Positions 50,605 to 63,097 of a stretch of 64,000 nt of DNA are shown here, piece by piece. The position numbers and the translations under genes were made by a program. Every line of letters starts with the position of its first letter. Position 1 is the first letter of the stretch. Origin of the DNA: Pithys albifrons albifrons (Eukaryota > Chordata > Aves > Passeriformes > Thamnophilidae). The stretch spans positions 104,286,227-104,350,226 of the forward strand of contig NC_092458.1 of the NCBI RefSeq assembly GCF_047495875.1. Direction: 5' to 3'. Under the pieces are notes generated by a model. The model worked only from the letters and a program-made list of their open reading frames with translations, was not told where the DNA came from and searched no databases.

Positions 50605-53600
50605 TGACCTGACCCCCTCCAAACAGCCTTGTCACTCTTTGTTATATGACACAAACTCAAGCTCTGAATATAAAACTATATATGCTTGCATATATAATTT
50701 TATAAGGTAATCATTTAAATGTGAATAACTCCTGATAAAGTTTATAGCATGCCTATACTTCATTAATTAATTACTCCAAGTGAAAGCCAAACATAGGTTA
50801 AAACCTCCTAATGTAGTGGAAACCAAATCTAGAATTAGTTAAATACCTTCAAGCTTTGGATACCAACACAGATTATTAATTTTATTATTATTGCTATAGA
50901 CTTTATGAATGAAAAGAATTATGATTAGCTATATTGCATTTAGGTTAGTTGTGAGTCCAGACAATGGGAAATGAGATTATAGAGAGGAAAGGAGACAGTG
51001 AAAAAATAATCAGATCAAGTGGTGACCTATATACATATTTTGCCAAAGCTGTTGACAAACACTTCCTATTGCAATTGTAGTTTATCTGACTTCATGACAA
51101 ATAGAGGAGGCTTACTTAGAAAACAGTTTGAGATAAAGAGCTTCTGTGGTTCTTTGTCTCTACTGAAAAAATATAATATCATACAACCTATTTTTAAACA
51201 AACTATCTTTCAACAGTTGGTGAGCAAGCACGTGTTAATTTGCATAACCTATTATCTCCAGCGTCTATTTGTTTGTGGTCTTTGCTTTTAGAAGAATTGG
51301 CATTAACTATAAGTATGGAAGTAATTTGAAATGTCAGTTCAGAATCTTACAGCTTGGAACAGATCATCCTTCAATAATTAAGTCAATAAAATTAATTTAA
51401 TTTAATTTAAACAGCAAAACTTCTTTTTAGACCTTATGAGTGATTACAATTAGTAATTCACAATGAGTATTTTATTGATGTCCACACACTGGATTGCCAG
51501 GCATCATCAAGATACATTGATGATTGGAAGCAATTTGATAAACATTCAGAACTATTGCATTAATGGCATGCCTCCCAATTATACATTGAGTTAATGAATG
51601 CATTTAAATTTTATGGAGACGAACTTAAAGGACAGCTCAACCTTAATTACTATACCACTTCCTCCCTCTTCCCAGATCTTCTATTTATAACTTCAGTAGT
51701 TATCACCTTTTAGTATACAAATATCAGGTTCCTCTGTAAATGCATAACTATAACATTTATGTTTTTAAATTTTTTTAAAGTATTCTAACCGTGTTAAAAT
51801 AACAAGGCATCATTTTGACGTAAAATAAAGACATCTAGACACTGAGAAATGATCTTTTATCAGTCCTCCCTCATTCATATTTAATTTCCTCAAAGACTAA
51901 CAGGCAGGACAGGGGAGAGAATATAGCTAAGTAAAACCCTTTCAAGCACTATCTTAATTTTTTTCCCCATGCTTAAAATAATACCAAGAAAAAATGGAAG
52001 AATTAGCATCATTATTCACAAATAAGGTGTTTGAAAGTGTGTACAAACAGGTAAAAGAACTCTTTGCAGGTCTGTTTCAACATAATTTAATTATATATTG
52101 TCAAGGAGATGACACTGAGTACTTTGAGATCCATGGCTTCTGAAAACCACAATGGTTTCACTCTTACATGGAAACGATTTGGCCCTAGAAACACCTGTCG
52201 CTACCAGTGCTTCTTCAAAAGAGTGTGTCAAGGAGGACAGTCGTCCTGAGCTCAATGAATCCCCTGAAAATTTATTCTCTTGTGAGCACCGGAATACCCA
52301 GATTTTAAGGAAAAGCAAAGCAGAATTGCTATCTCTAAGGGACAGAAATAAATCATCAGCTACCAGATGGCTAATTTATGGCTCCGATCTCTTAATTTAA
52401 CATGTTTAAAGGGAGAGCTGATGGAAATGCATGCCAGGAAACATTCTTACAAAGATTGACTGTGTTGTTAGAACATACTTTCCAAACTGCAAAACCTACT
52501 CTAACACAGAAAAGAAGGAAAGAATATGAAAGCTTTTTTATCAGATGTGTTGGAGCTTTAAAAAAAAATGCAGTTTGCACAACCCCCCCTAACACATTAT
52601 AAAACTGGAAGGAACACAAGTGTGTGATGCCCAAGGACGTTGTGACATTACAACTTGCCAAAAAAATAGTCTGTTGTGCTTTTCAATATCTTAACATTTT
52701 TTAGAGTTTTAAAGGTCCTGATGGTATACAGTAGGCACTATCAGCATGGAAATAGAGTAAAAGGAATATAAAAATGACATGACTTGAATGGAGCTTAGAA
52801 TTTATTAATTACTACCCTGTCCAATTCACTAATTCTTCTGTCTCCTCTTCCTTATTTAGTTTTTGCTATCTGGTTTCTCACAAAGTTCTCACAGATTTTC
52901 AGGGAGTACTTTAGGTGGGGTTTTTGTGGGATTTTTAACTATTATTTTCAATGTATATTATTGACAGCGGAGAAAAGTTAGTTTTGAAAAGAGAAAGAGC
53001 AGGCTAACTGCTCCACTGTAGGCAAAGAAATAATGGCTAAAGTTAATGAAGAATCAAGATACCACTCCTAAATAAAGCTCTAAAATCTATCTACTCTCAC
53101 CCGTGCAGAGTTAAAGCAGTACTGTCTGTGGTGACTCTCCTGTGCTGAAAAGGCAGTATCTGGAAGGCAGATGACTGCACAAGTGGTACCCAGAACAGGC
53201 TGAGGCAACACCAACTCAGGATCCCACTTGATGTGTCTGTTCCTACATTATGTGTGAATCCTCACTGAAGAAACAGGACATGTGTGAGGAGGGTGATCTG
53301 ACAGGAAGATATATTTATTAGACTATACAGGCTTCTCACTGAACATATATAAACTCTTGTAAATCCTTTGACCACTGCACCTGTGCAATTTTTTGTTGGA
53401 CAGTGATAAAAAGAGCAAATATATTCAGCCTTTATGGTTTGCTATGACAAACATGATGGGAATGTCTTCTTCTTCAAATATATTGACATGTGAGAAGACT
53501 GTGGGTTCTGTGTTCAGGTCCCTTCCCACCAAACAGTCAGGAAAAGTCTTAGATGTGTATCACTCAGCAGAACTCCAAGAACATTGTGAAAAACAGTGGC

Positions 53601-56117
53601 TGCACTACTCTAACTTGCCTAAATTTATTGGAAAGGAAGAGTAGGAAAAGAGACACAAATGTAGATTTTCCTAATTTTAAATAGTCTATTCATGGACTAA
53701 GCCACAAGTCTCAGTAATGCAACAAGAGGCTCAAAGTGACTCTTCCATAGCACTTAGAAGCATCTCTACTTTACACTCCTAAACGAAGGTGCAATTTGTC
53801 TCTCAGCATTTTGTGTTTCCATTAAGAACTTGTATTTCAGAACAAAAAACCAACATTGCACTTTGCTAACTGGGAGACTACTGAATGTGACAAAATCATG
53901 ATCCAAGTATAGTAAGATGATTCTGAAACCAGACAATTAACAAAGTGAACTTTGATTTTAGAAAGGAGATGTATCCTTGGAGATGTGACTTAATTTTTTT
54001 TTTAGATTTTAAGGTGGGAGAGATGTTGAGTAGAAATTCAATTGCCTAGACTCAGCATAAATGTCAAATGAATGCAGTGTAATGATACTGGACTTTAGGT
54101 CAGGATTTTTTGTAGAAGGCATTTCTCCTATATTTCATAAAATACATATTCAGAGTGTTACATGGGTAAATTACTGTAGTACTAGAGCATTACATACTGA
54201 AAATATTTACTTGTTAACCACAACAAGGCCAAAACACCTAAAGTAGGTTAAAAGTTATATGTGATTTTCTTACAGTTTCTAAAATTTTTTGTATATTATT
54301 AAAGTCAGTTGGCAAATATGTCTTTCTGGAGCATCAAGATAATAAAAGCTTGGAATGGCAAAAATATATTGCAAAACTTTGTGTAAGACTTTTTTAAGGG
54401 AAGGGTTTTTATATTTATATCTTTAATCACAATGACTTTTTGCATTTACAAGCATCAGTGAATGGATCTGAATGATTTGGCCACCCTCACATACAGAAAA
54501 TGTAATATTGTCAGGTCCTCACCACGCGTCTTGAGTTTCTCTTAACAGTTGACCAATCACCTCAGCTGTGGTCCTACCATGATGCCAGACCTTCTCATCT
54601 TGATACTGGCAACATTTTTTCCATTTTACTACTAGGAACAGCATCCTCGGAGCAGTGTCCTAGAAATAGTGTCACCCACTACCAACACAAGCCACTCTTA
54701 ACTACTCTTAAACACATATTTGCACAGTGCCTTTCAGAATGTGGTCATACAAATTCTTCATATTCAATCTCTTAAAAATCTCTACAGAATTACCATCTGA
54801 ATTCAGAATGAAGACTCTTCTTAGGAATCTCTTGTATTCCATTCTAACATGGGTCCTTTAAATGATCTAATACTTCCATTAGGTTATGTTCATCAATATT
54901 CAACAGTTTCAAATTCATAGATTTAAGCCTTCCTAAAAGAACAAAAAACCTCGCTCAGAACTCAGCTCTCCAGTTTGGTACAAGCTGTGGTCTATATCCA
55001 AATTCTGAGAAACACTGTAAACAGTGAACCATTCCTGGCTGTATTTTTTTTTCCTTGTAAACCAGCCTGTGTTTTGGCTTTAATCCCATGTATAAAATCA
55101 AAATGTAATAACAACCTCCCTGAGCAAAATGTCATTCTGTCTAGCAACTGAAGCTGCAGCACCCAACTGTGCTAACTAGATCACTGACAGTTCAACACTG
55201 TCAATAAATGACAGTATTGGTATGAGTAATGTGTATACTTAAGGCTACAAGTAATGGGAATAAAATGTTCTTCTATTGTCAAAAGTGTATCATTTCAGAA
55301 TCTTCATAGTAGCAGCTTGCTCAATGGCTCAGCAGGCTGGCAGACAAGGGAGCTCACAGATAAAGACCAGGGCAATGACAGGTATAGCTGTTGCATGTTT
55401 CTGGAACACTATGATATAACTGCAACCTTATTAGATAAGCAGAGGTGAAAGTGAAAAGAAAAAGAAAGGCTTTTAAAAGGAATTGCCTCAAGCTTGCATG
55501 TGGCAGTACATGTACAGAAAACACTATATTGTTTGGCCCAAATAAGCAAAAGTGATAGAGTAAAACCTTCAGACTCCAGAGGGTTGATGAACAATCATAA
55601 TTATGAAAATCTGGTTTGGGTATTACATCCTCAGCATTACATCCAGCTGAAAAACGAACAAACACCACCATCCACTGAAAAAAGCCCAGACAGTCTTACT
55701 AAAGTTATTTTAAAATGCATATGCAGTACCATTGCTACACATATCCCATCAGTGGAGTGGTCCTGGTGATGTTCAAATATCAGGCCTGATAATACAAGTT
55801 AAAGTTCTGGAAGTCATTCTGTTTTCTTACACAAGCCTGCCTCCCTTCCTTCCCCAGGCTGTTGAGGACATTTGCAGCTACACAGGGAGCAACATAATAT
55901 TGCCATTATACTGTTTGTCCTTTATGCCAGGGGGAGGAGAGCTAGAAGAGACACATCTGGAAGGTGTGACTGACATATTAAAGAAAAAGAGAGTGTGAAA
56001 GGGCCTAGGGAAAAGTTTAATTTATTAGAACAGCTGTCCTAGTTACGTCTCTTTCATGGCTACTGATGTAGCCTTTATGTTGATCTCCCTCATCTTCACA
56101 GAGCAAAGCTTTCATGC
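50605..56117. other. Unique sequence, no certain gene
   Basis: About 5.5 kb. It holds a TAAT-rich stretch at 51340-51610 that resembles a conserved noncoding element, and two adjoining + frames at 52128-52400 and 52402-52602. A pyrimidine tract ending CCCCAG lies near 55858. None is supported as an exon. Confidence 0.45.
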
Positions 56118-56467
56118 TGTGGTGGGTTGACCTCAGCCGGCTGAGTGCCAAAACTCCACCCAGACACTCACAACTCCCCTTCCTCAACAGGGCAGCAAGG
56201 GAACAGTGATCTGGAAGAGCTCATGGACTGAGATAAAGACAGGAAAAACTTATCAGTCACCACTACAGGCAGAACAGGCTCAACTTGGGGAAAACTAATT
56301 TAATGCCTATTAAAATAAGAGTTGCTTAGCAAGAAACAAAACCAATAAAATAGAATATCTTCCTCCCTGTTTTCCAGTCTCAACTTCCCTCCTTCACCCT
56401 CAGTTCTTCCACCTGGTCCTTGAACAATGCAGGAGCCATGGAAATGGAAGTTGGGACCCACAGGGGT
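56118..56467 (-). mobile_element. Endogenous retrovirus LTR, truncated
   Basis: On the + strand it starts 'tgtggtgggttgacctcagc', the complement of an LTR 3' end finishing in CA. It continues with 'ctgagataaagacaggaaaa', 'ggctcaacttggggaaaact' and 'aatttaatgcctattaaaat', which I recognise as a common avian LTR type (probably ERVL-related; the class is uncertain). The rest of the LTR, including its 5' half, is missing. A CR1 fragment begins where it stops. Confidence 0.75.
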
Positions 56468-56698
56468 TGGATGAAAGGCAACAGGTATAAACTTACAGTC
56501 AAGAAGTTCCACCTGAAAGTGAGGAAGAACTCTACTGGAGCACTGGAACAGATCACCCAGAGACGGTGTGGAGTTTCTCTCACCAGAGACATGTGAGAAC
56601 TCTCTGAACACAGTCCTGTGCCATGTGCTCTGGGATGACCCTGCTTGAGCAGAGAGATTGGACTGTGGTCTCTTCCAACCTGACCCATTCTGTGTGAC
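56468..56698 (+). mobile_element. CR1 LINE 3' end
   Basis: Starts at 'atgaaaggcaacaggtataa', continues with 'aagaagttccacctgaaagt' and 'gaggaagaactctactggag', and reaches 'attctgtgtgacat', a degenerate tail unit. It abuts the truncated LTR. The minus frames 56300-56611 and 56380-56700 cross both elements and are shadows. Confidence 0.92.
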
Positions 56699-59226
56699 AT
56701 GGAATTCTGTTTCTTGTCAGTCTACATATTACATTTGTCTCTCTTACCACTGGTGTCAATTTTTAGCAAGATACTGAGTAGATATTCTAATAACTTGAGA
56801 CCTACACAAGTAGGTCACCTTCAATACTCTTGAACTGTATGCCTTTCCCTCTGTTAGAAAGACTTGGATACATGCAAATGGCACCAAAATAGGGCTTCAT
56901 ATAACACCTTCCTCTAAAATTTCTGAGGCTTTAAAACAAAATGTCTTTTTACTAGAGGGAGGGAAAAAAAAAGAAATATTACCTGATCAACAAAATTGCA
57001 AAGAAAACTCCAGGTTTGGGAATTGGGTATTGTCTACTTTTCTAAGGAATTTAAGCTCAGAGATTTTTAATGTGATTCTAGAGGTAACACAAATGAAAAG
57101 AGAAAGCAAGCAAAGAAAATTAAACTAAATTTAGTTCACCACAGAAAAAACCATTCAGGAATAAAAACATTGGATACGAGGTACTTCTTTGATCCCCTTA
57201 GACAAATACTATTTTCTGCTCTCTTTAGCAACTACCACCCTAACTCCAAAACACAGGGAATCAAAGGGAAAAATAATGAAAATGGCTTTTCCCCACCTCA
57301 TTTTTGTCATTGCATGTGTATTCTTTGCTACCTTATTTTAATAAAGAAGCCACCACTGGATAAGCACTTTAAACCCACCATTCTACAGTGATAGATATAG
57401 GACATATAGGACTGAAGAAAAGAGAGGTCAGAAGCACAGAGTTAAGTTACTGAGAGAGATTTAGCAAGTAATACACATATGGACATGGGATTTCCAACAA
57501 AGGTTATTAAGGAAGAATCATGAACTTCAAACCTTACATTTTATAAGAACCTACAAAGAAAAAAATATTAGAGAAGTTGAAGGAGAATAGAAGGAAATAA
57601 GTTAATAAAAATAATGAGATAGTGCTAATAATATAAATTTGAGGAATCTGTGATTTCTGCACAAGCAGAAAAGATATAGTGAAGCACAAACTTTGGGAAA
57701 ACAAAGGGGTTGAAATGGGTATAAGAAAAGGTATGTTAAATGGAAGCTGAAAAGAAGCTTCAAGCAAACACTTTAGGCTCATAATTGAAAGGACAAAAGT
57801 AAAAAAAAACAACAAACAAACAAAAAAAAAACAAACAGAAAAACCAAAAGCCAAAGCAACCAGGAAAAACTATTTTGCAATAAGAGACTGTGTTTTGAAA
57901 AAGGAAAACAGACCATGCTTGTCCAGTTTGTAAGGCAGTTTGAAGTGTTAGTGACTCAAAGAAGCAGCTGTGCTTAAAGATGGTATTTCCAAGCTAGATT
58001 TCACTATTTGTAATAGTACTTCAGCACTGGCATATGGACAAGCTACCTGCTGGATAAGCCTCAACTTATGTGTTAAGAATTGATCTCTTTAGAGACTTTC
58101 CATACTAAGGTTTGTATGCTTATATAGTAACATTCCATCATATAATTTTAATAGGGACATGAATTAGTTCTGCTATACTTGTCTTTAATATTCTTTCTAG
58201 AAAGATTTTTTCATTCTGAAAGAAAATAAAAAACCATGCTATTAAATATCTGTTAGGAAAGAGATTTCTTCACAATGTCAATTTTAAATGAAAGAATTTT
58301 TCTGCATCTTAAACCTAAAAGAAACCACAATCTCTGTATCTTATGAACCAAATAGAATGAAGAAAAAAAATCTGGCTTGACACTTGTGTGGGACAGCTTG
58401 TTGCTCTACAATACACCTGAATAATGAATTCAAACAGCTTTTTATCTTGTTTCAATCAGAAAGCTGATGTAGACAAAAACCTGCATTTAAATGGCATTAT
58501 AGCACAGATACATGCTGACAAACCTCTGCAAATTCAAAAGCAAGTGCATCTTTTAGATTACATATTTAAATTGAAAAGCTCTGGCTTTTGTGGTTTGCTT
58601 TGTTTTGTATGCTCTGAGTGTGGCTTTCCTCTCTTGTCCAATTTTAATATATAAATTGTACTTTACACAGTCTCAGAAGGTTGTGAAACAGACATTCAGT
58701 GGCAGCCATTCTGGCCTCCCTGGATAGCAGAGATGAATGACTCACAATAGCTGGATTCATATTGAGGATTGTTTAAAGATTCACAATTTAACTGGTTAAC
58801 TTGAATTTTGCAACATATGATTAAAATACTTTCAGGGCTCTTGAGTATATGTATTTTGATAAACTTATCAATTACATAAAAGCATTTACTACTACAGACA
58901 ATAGAATCTCCTATCCTTTGTCTAAGTTCTTTCATTTTGTGGATTATAGAACCTGAGACCACCTGTTCCAAAAGCAATATTAAAGTATTTAATGCTGATC
59001 CAGTTACTAGGCACATGTCCTAAATCCACGTGTCTAAATATCATAATGAAATTTTAATTGCAAAGAGCATTTCTAAAATGAAACAGTGTTTTACATTTCT
59101 ACAAATCCCAGGGGCAATGATTCACATATAGACTAATGGCCTGTAAAATTCTGCTTGTTGACTGTTAACTGCAAAACTCAAGCCATGTGTAAGAACATGA
59201 AATGCTTCCAGTACAGTACTGACTTT
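56699..59226. other. Unique sequence, no gene seen
   Basis: About 2.5 kb with an A/C-rich run (AAC/AAAC units) at 57801-57838 and otherwise nothing recognised. Confidence 0.5.
57801..57838. repeat. A-rich AAC/AAAC simple repeat
   Basis: A-runs interrupted by C at three- to five-base spacing. Confidence 0.8.
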
Positions 59227-59650
59227 AAAATCATAGAATAGCCTTGTGAGGGATCTTAAAGGCCATCTTGTTCCAAGCCCCTTTCGTGGGCAGGAACACC
59301 TTCCACCAGACCAGGTTGCTCAGTGCCCCATCCAGCCTCACGTTGAACACTTCCAGGGATGGGGTATCCAAGATTTCTCTGGGCAAGCTCTGCCAGTGCC
59401 TCACCACCTTCACAGTAAAAAATTTCTTCCATGTATCTAACCCAAATTTCCCTTCTTTTGGTTTGAACCTTGTCAGATTGTTCAGTTTGAACTCCTTGTC
59501 CTATCACTAGAGTTCCTGATGAAGAGTCCATCTCCACTTTCCTTGCAGGCCCCCTTCAGATACTGGAAGGTGCTATGAAGTCTCCACAAAACCTTCTCTA
59601 ACTCTGAAGGTTTAACTCAGTTTATTTAGTTCTTCACTCTTAGTAGATCA
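59227..59650 (-). mobile_element. CR1 LINE 3' end (antisense)
   Basis: The minus-strand tail is at 59227-59242 (complement reads GGCTATTCTATGATTTT). The minus frame 59231-59413 keeps 'VVRHWQSLPREILDTPSLEV' and 'RLDGALSNLV', the end of the CR1 RT protein, then a stop. Upstream on the minus strand the frame shifts. The right end becomes diverged after about 59600. Same subfamily type as 19493-19880, opposite strand. Confidence 0.93.
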
Positions 59651-61345
59651 AGATGTATTCCTTCACTTCTTGGTATTACCCTGATATTAAAAGTAGTAGT
59701 GCATACTGCAACTTGCATTCACCACCTCACCACACTGCCTGGAGCAGCCTGTAGACATCAACCCCAAGATAAACTTTGGGAACATGTATACTGCTTCAAG
59801 ACTTGTGTGAACACCAAACAGAAGATAATTTTTCTGGCTTTGAAAAATTCACATTCTTGCTTGCAAAGATAGAAGGTACATACACATGTAGGGAACACAT
59901 ACTGGATTGTAAGTGCATCCTTCCCAGAAACTCACTGCTATAGGAAAAGCTAAATACACTGTCATCTCAGACTCTGTGCATATGCAATATCATTGTTATG
60001 TCTTATGTATATTCTCATCAGCTGACCTCCTTAGAAGTCATATAGGCTGGGAAGTTTCAGCAGAACTCCATGTAAGGGGAGAAAAGCACAGCCTGTGTTA
60101 TGGCTTTTTTTTTTCTTGTTTGTTCACTTCTTTCGTAGATAAGAGAAATGTAGTGTTGAGTGAATTTAGAATAAAAGTGTTAGTAGATGAACTGTGGATT
60201 TCCCACACCACCTCCACCACCACTACTCTACTGGGGAAGAACACCTCAGATCCAAGATCAGGGCTCAGCCTGAATACAGAACCTCCAGCTACTGAAGGTC
60301 ACTGAAGAGTTACAGTCTGGGAAATAAAGACTACTGCTTCCAAATGACCAGGGAAATCTGGTCCTTACTCAAACACGGCTACCTCGTGGATTAGAGGCTG
60401 CATGCTAATGTTTTGCCTTTCATACATACTTGTAGAAATGTGTTAAATACACGTGTCTTCACAGACTCTTTAAACAAATATTGAGTGAAAGTGCTTGCAT
60501 AAGCAGAGTCTAAACTTGCACACTTTTTTTTCTGATAAAAAAAAAAAGCCCTGGATACACAGCATAGCAATGTCATTACTTTTTGTTTTCCTTTTAAGAA
60601 ACCACTCAAACTTTCTTCCTTCTTTTTTTCTTTTTTTTTTTTTTCCAGATTTAGGTATACATCTAAGCCATGACCTCCTATTGGATGGTTTGATTCAATT
60701 AATCACCTTCAAATACCACACTGTGCAGTAAGGCTGCAAAGACAGTTCATCTCGTGAATTAAAAAAAAAAAAGTCTTTAAACAGATCCTCAGCTTCCCAC
60801 TCTCCCCCCAAACCACAAGCAAGAAACTTATTACCAAGACAGAAACTAAACTGAGAAAGCCTCATTTCCCATGTTGAAAATGCAGGAAATTAAGCTTTCT
60901 AGTAATTGGGCTATCTAGTTAATTATTAAATCTATAGCCAGGATCTGACATGCTTGAATACATAACTGAAAATACAGACTGCTTTCATGGATTTAAGGTA
61001 TGTGAGTTTTGATCTTGCTTTTCTGGGTGGAGAGTTTGCTTTTCCAGAGCATGACTAGCAAGTTAAATGAAAGAAAGACCTTCTTTAATTCAAATACTTT
61101 GGAATTATTCTTGGTGGTGTTGTTTGGGGTTTTTTTCCATTTAAAAACATATAAAGGGGATAAAAAAAGCTCAAAAGTTCTCCTTTCTTAATTCTACTGC
61201 TTGTGCCTGCATAAACCTTTTGACACTTGGCCTGCCTACATGCCCACAAAACATCATGAGACTGGCCTCACATTATGGAAATTTTGCATGCCTCCACAAC
61301 AAGACTCAAATCTAGAACCTGCTGAGTCAGGAAGATGAAAAGAGA
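59651..61345. other. Unique sequence, no gene seen
   Basis: About 1.7 kb. The 130-codon frame at 59913-60305 (+) is the longest in the window but has no recognisable domain. A long pyrimidine tract ending in AG at 60648 resembles a 3' splice site, without a supporting exon. Confidence 0.5.
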
Positions 61346-61852
61346 TTTTTTTTTTTTTGTGGGAAAATTCTCTTTATTGATAGTGCTATGGTTTGAGCTA
61401 GTACCTCCAAAGAGGGAACCTGAACAAAGAAATTTCTGTGCAGTTGTGTCACTACAATTCAATGTTTCTGCCCCTCAAGCAGTAGTTTGGACCAAAAATA
61501 ATATTAAGATATGGGGTCTTACATCTTGGTTTGATTTGCTTGTTGTCCCAATACTGGGCAGTTGAATAAAAATGCAGTAGTTCTCTACCCTGTTTCACAC
61601 CCTCTTAGGGTGGTTTCAGTGGGTTCTGTCATTAGCTCTTCAGCATGCTGCAATAAGGTTATTATAGTTCATGTATCACAACCTGTAGACTTTGTGTACT
61701 AATGTTAATATACTATTGCTAAGTTTTAGTTATACAATGCTCCTCTCCAGAACAGTCTTGCCTTTGTTTTTTTTAATGTTCCTCTTATTTATTATATGGG
61801 AATAGGATATTTGTAGCCTCTAAGATGTAAACTAAGTTGAATACGCCAAATG
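61346..61852 (-). other. ERV 3' terminal segment with poly(A) signal and A-run
   Basis: Downstream of env on the minus strand lie about 500 bp that should correspond to polypurine tract plus U3-R of the 3' LTR. I could not place a clear TG start, polypurine tract or TATA box. The segment ends with AATAAA (complement of 61373-61378), 14 nt, then thirteen A (complement of 61346-61358). This is the layout of a polyadenylated transcript end. Beyond the A-run there is no U5-like sequence that I recognise. Confidence 0.5.
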
Positions 61853-63097
61853 CTACAATGTTAAATAAAGTATTACAAAGATTATTATAAAAATCAATAA
61901 CCCATAAAGAATTCATTTTGCCCAGGCCCTTAAATTTGATATACAGGGCGTGACCCAAGACCATTCTTCTTGGAATCCTGTATTTATATCTAATTGTATT
62001 TTATGCATTCACTTTACTTGTTACCACAACTTCCAAACACCACTCAAAATCCTCCCACTCCTGTCAGCAAACATGCAACAACTGGTATTAATAATTGTAC
62101 ACTCTTCCCCTTGCAAGGCTAACAAAGTATCTAATGATAGTCTAATTTTCAGCTATTTTTGAAGGGTTGTCGAACCTTTTCTTGGAATGTCATAATTTCA
62201 TCAGCAGTATTATTGTTTAAAGTTTCTACTGACACTGAAATGTTAACTGAGACCATTTCTAATTCACTCACTCCCAATTAGATAAGAAAACATAAGGAGT
62301 GGAACATGATTGAACTTTCTTCTAGTGAATTACTACATTTGGTCTTAATGAACAAATGTTTGTACCATGATCCTGATACCATAGCTAAATTTGAGAACAC
62401 AAGTATTGGAAACTGAGACTCCTAAGCCACAAGTTCCAAACCAATCTGCTAAAGTCTTATGAGCTCTCTTACCACATATTCCATACCACCGTTTGCTCTC
62501 AGGTGCGGGACAAGGTGTCTGGAATAGTCCCCAAGTATTCCTGCTATTTTTACTACTGTTATTTGGCTACAATCATTAAGTTTGCTCACAAGGGAGCTTG
62601 AGTGAGGCAAGCAATATGTTTTACATGTGGCATATTTGTTCTTTGCTTCTAGGATATTTGCCTCCTACTGTTGCAAGTCCATGTCATCTTGGTAGAAAGT
62701 AGCATTTGTTCATAAAGTAGTCTATGACATGTTGTTTAGCACACGAATCCCTAACAGAGGAATGCCTTAAGCTGAGTGGCTTGAAAGGTGAGTACATATG
62801 CAACAGTTAGTTTTATTATCAACTTGGACAATGGTTTAGTGATACGTTAAAATAAAGATTTTTCCCTCCATGCAATGAGGCTGTATAAATGTAGATACTT
62901 CCTCTACTCATGTAAAAAGCATGACAAAGGTTAGTAACAACCTGTAGAATTTCCCTAATTTCCTCAGGCACTAGGAAAGCTCACATCTGAGTAGCACGGG
63001 AAAAGAAATAAAAATTATTTCATTTTTTTAAGACAGTGGCCATGGTGGATTCTTCCTGCACCAGTTGCTGTTCATCCCATTGAATAGCCCTTCTGAC
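61853..63097 (-). pseudogene. env: Retroviral env, broken; transmembrane subunit recognisable
   Basis: Env mediates receptor binding (surface subunit) and membrane fusion (transmembrane subunit). The surface part (about 62350-63097) is too decayed to align by eye. In the transmembrane part, 'LDTLLALQGEEC' leads into a CX6CC motif at 62075-62101, where C, six residues and CC are all intact. The same frame continues through stops at 62021-62023 and 62009-62011 to a Trp-rich pre-anchor stretch ('EEWSW'). A further stop follows at 61913-61915, then a hydrophobic anchor of about 19 residues (61856-61912), ending at a TAG (61853-61855). The cytoplasmic tail is therefore very short or missing. The copy is a nonfunctional relic. 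Confidence 0.82.

Noticed and set aside
55840..55998. Pyrimidine tract ending CCCCAG followed by an open frame, considered as an exon
   Set aside because: The ~45-residue frame matches no family I know and ends without a clear donor. It may merit a conservation check but is not supportable.
59913..60305. Longest plus-strand ORF (130 codons) as a possible gene
   Set aside because: No domain, signal peptide or family pattern. It contains Thr/Ser and Phe runs from simple sequence, and its length is within chance for 64 kb in six frames.
60611..60648. Long pyrimidine tract ending in CAG, read as a 3' splice site
   Set aside because: The following frame has no recognisable coding content and no matching donor site was evident. 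T-rich tracts are common here.
61335..61565. Plus-strand ORF with a Trp/Leu-rich end, considered as env of a second retrovirus
   Set aside because: It lies on the strand opposite to the clear env relic and has no CX6CC or other supporting motif.
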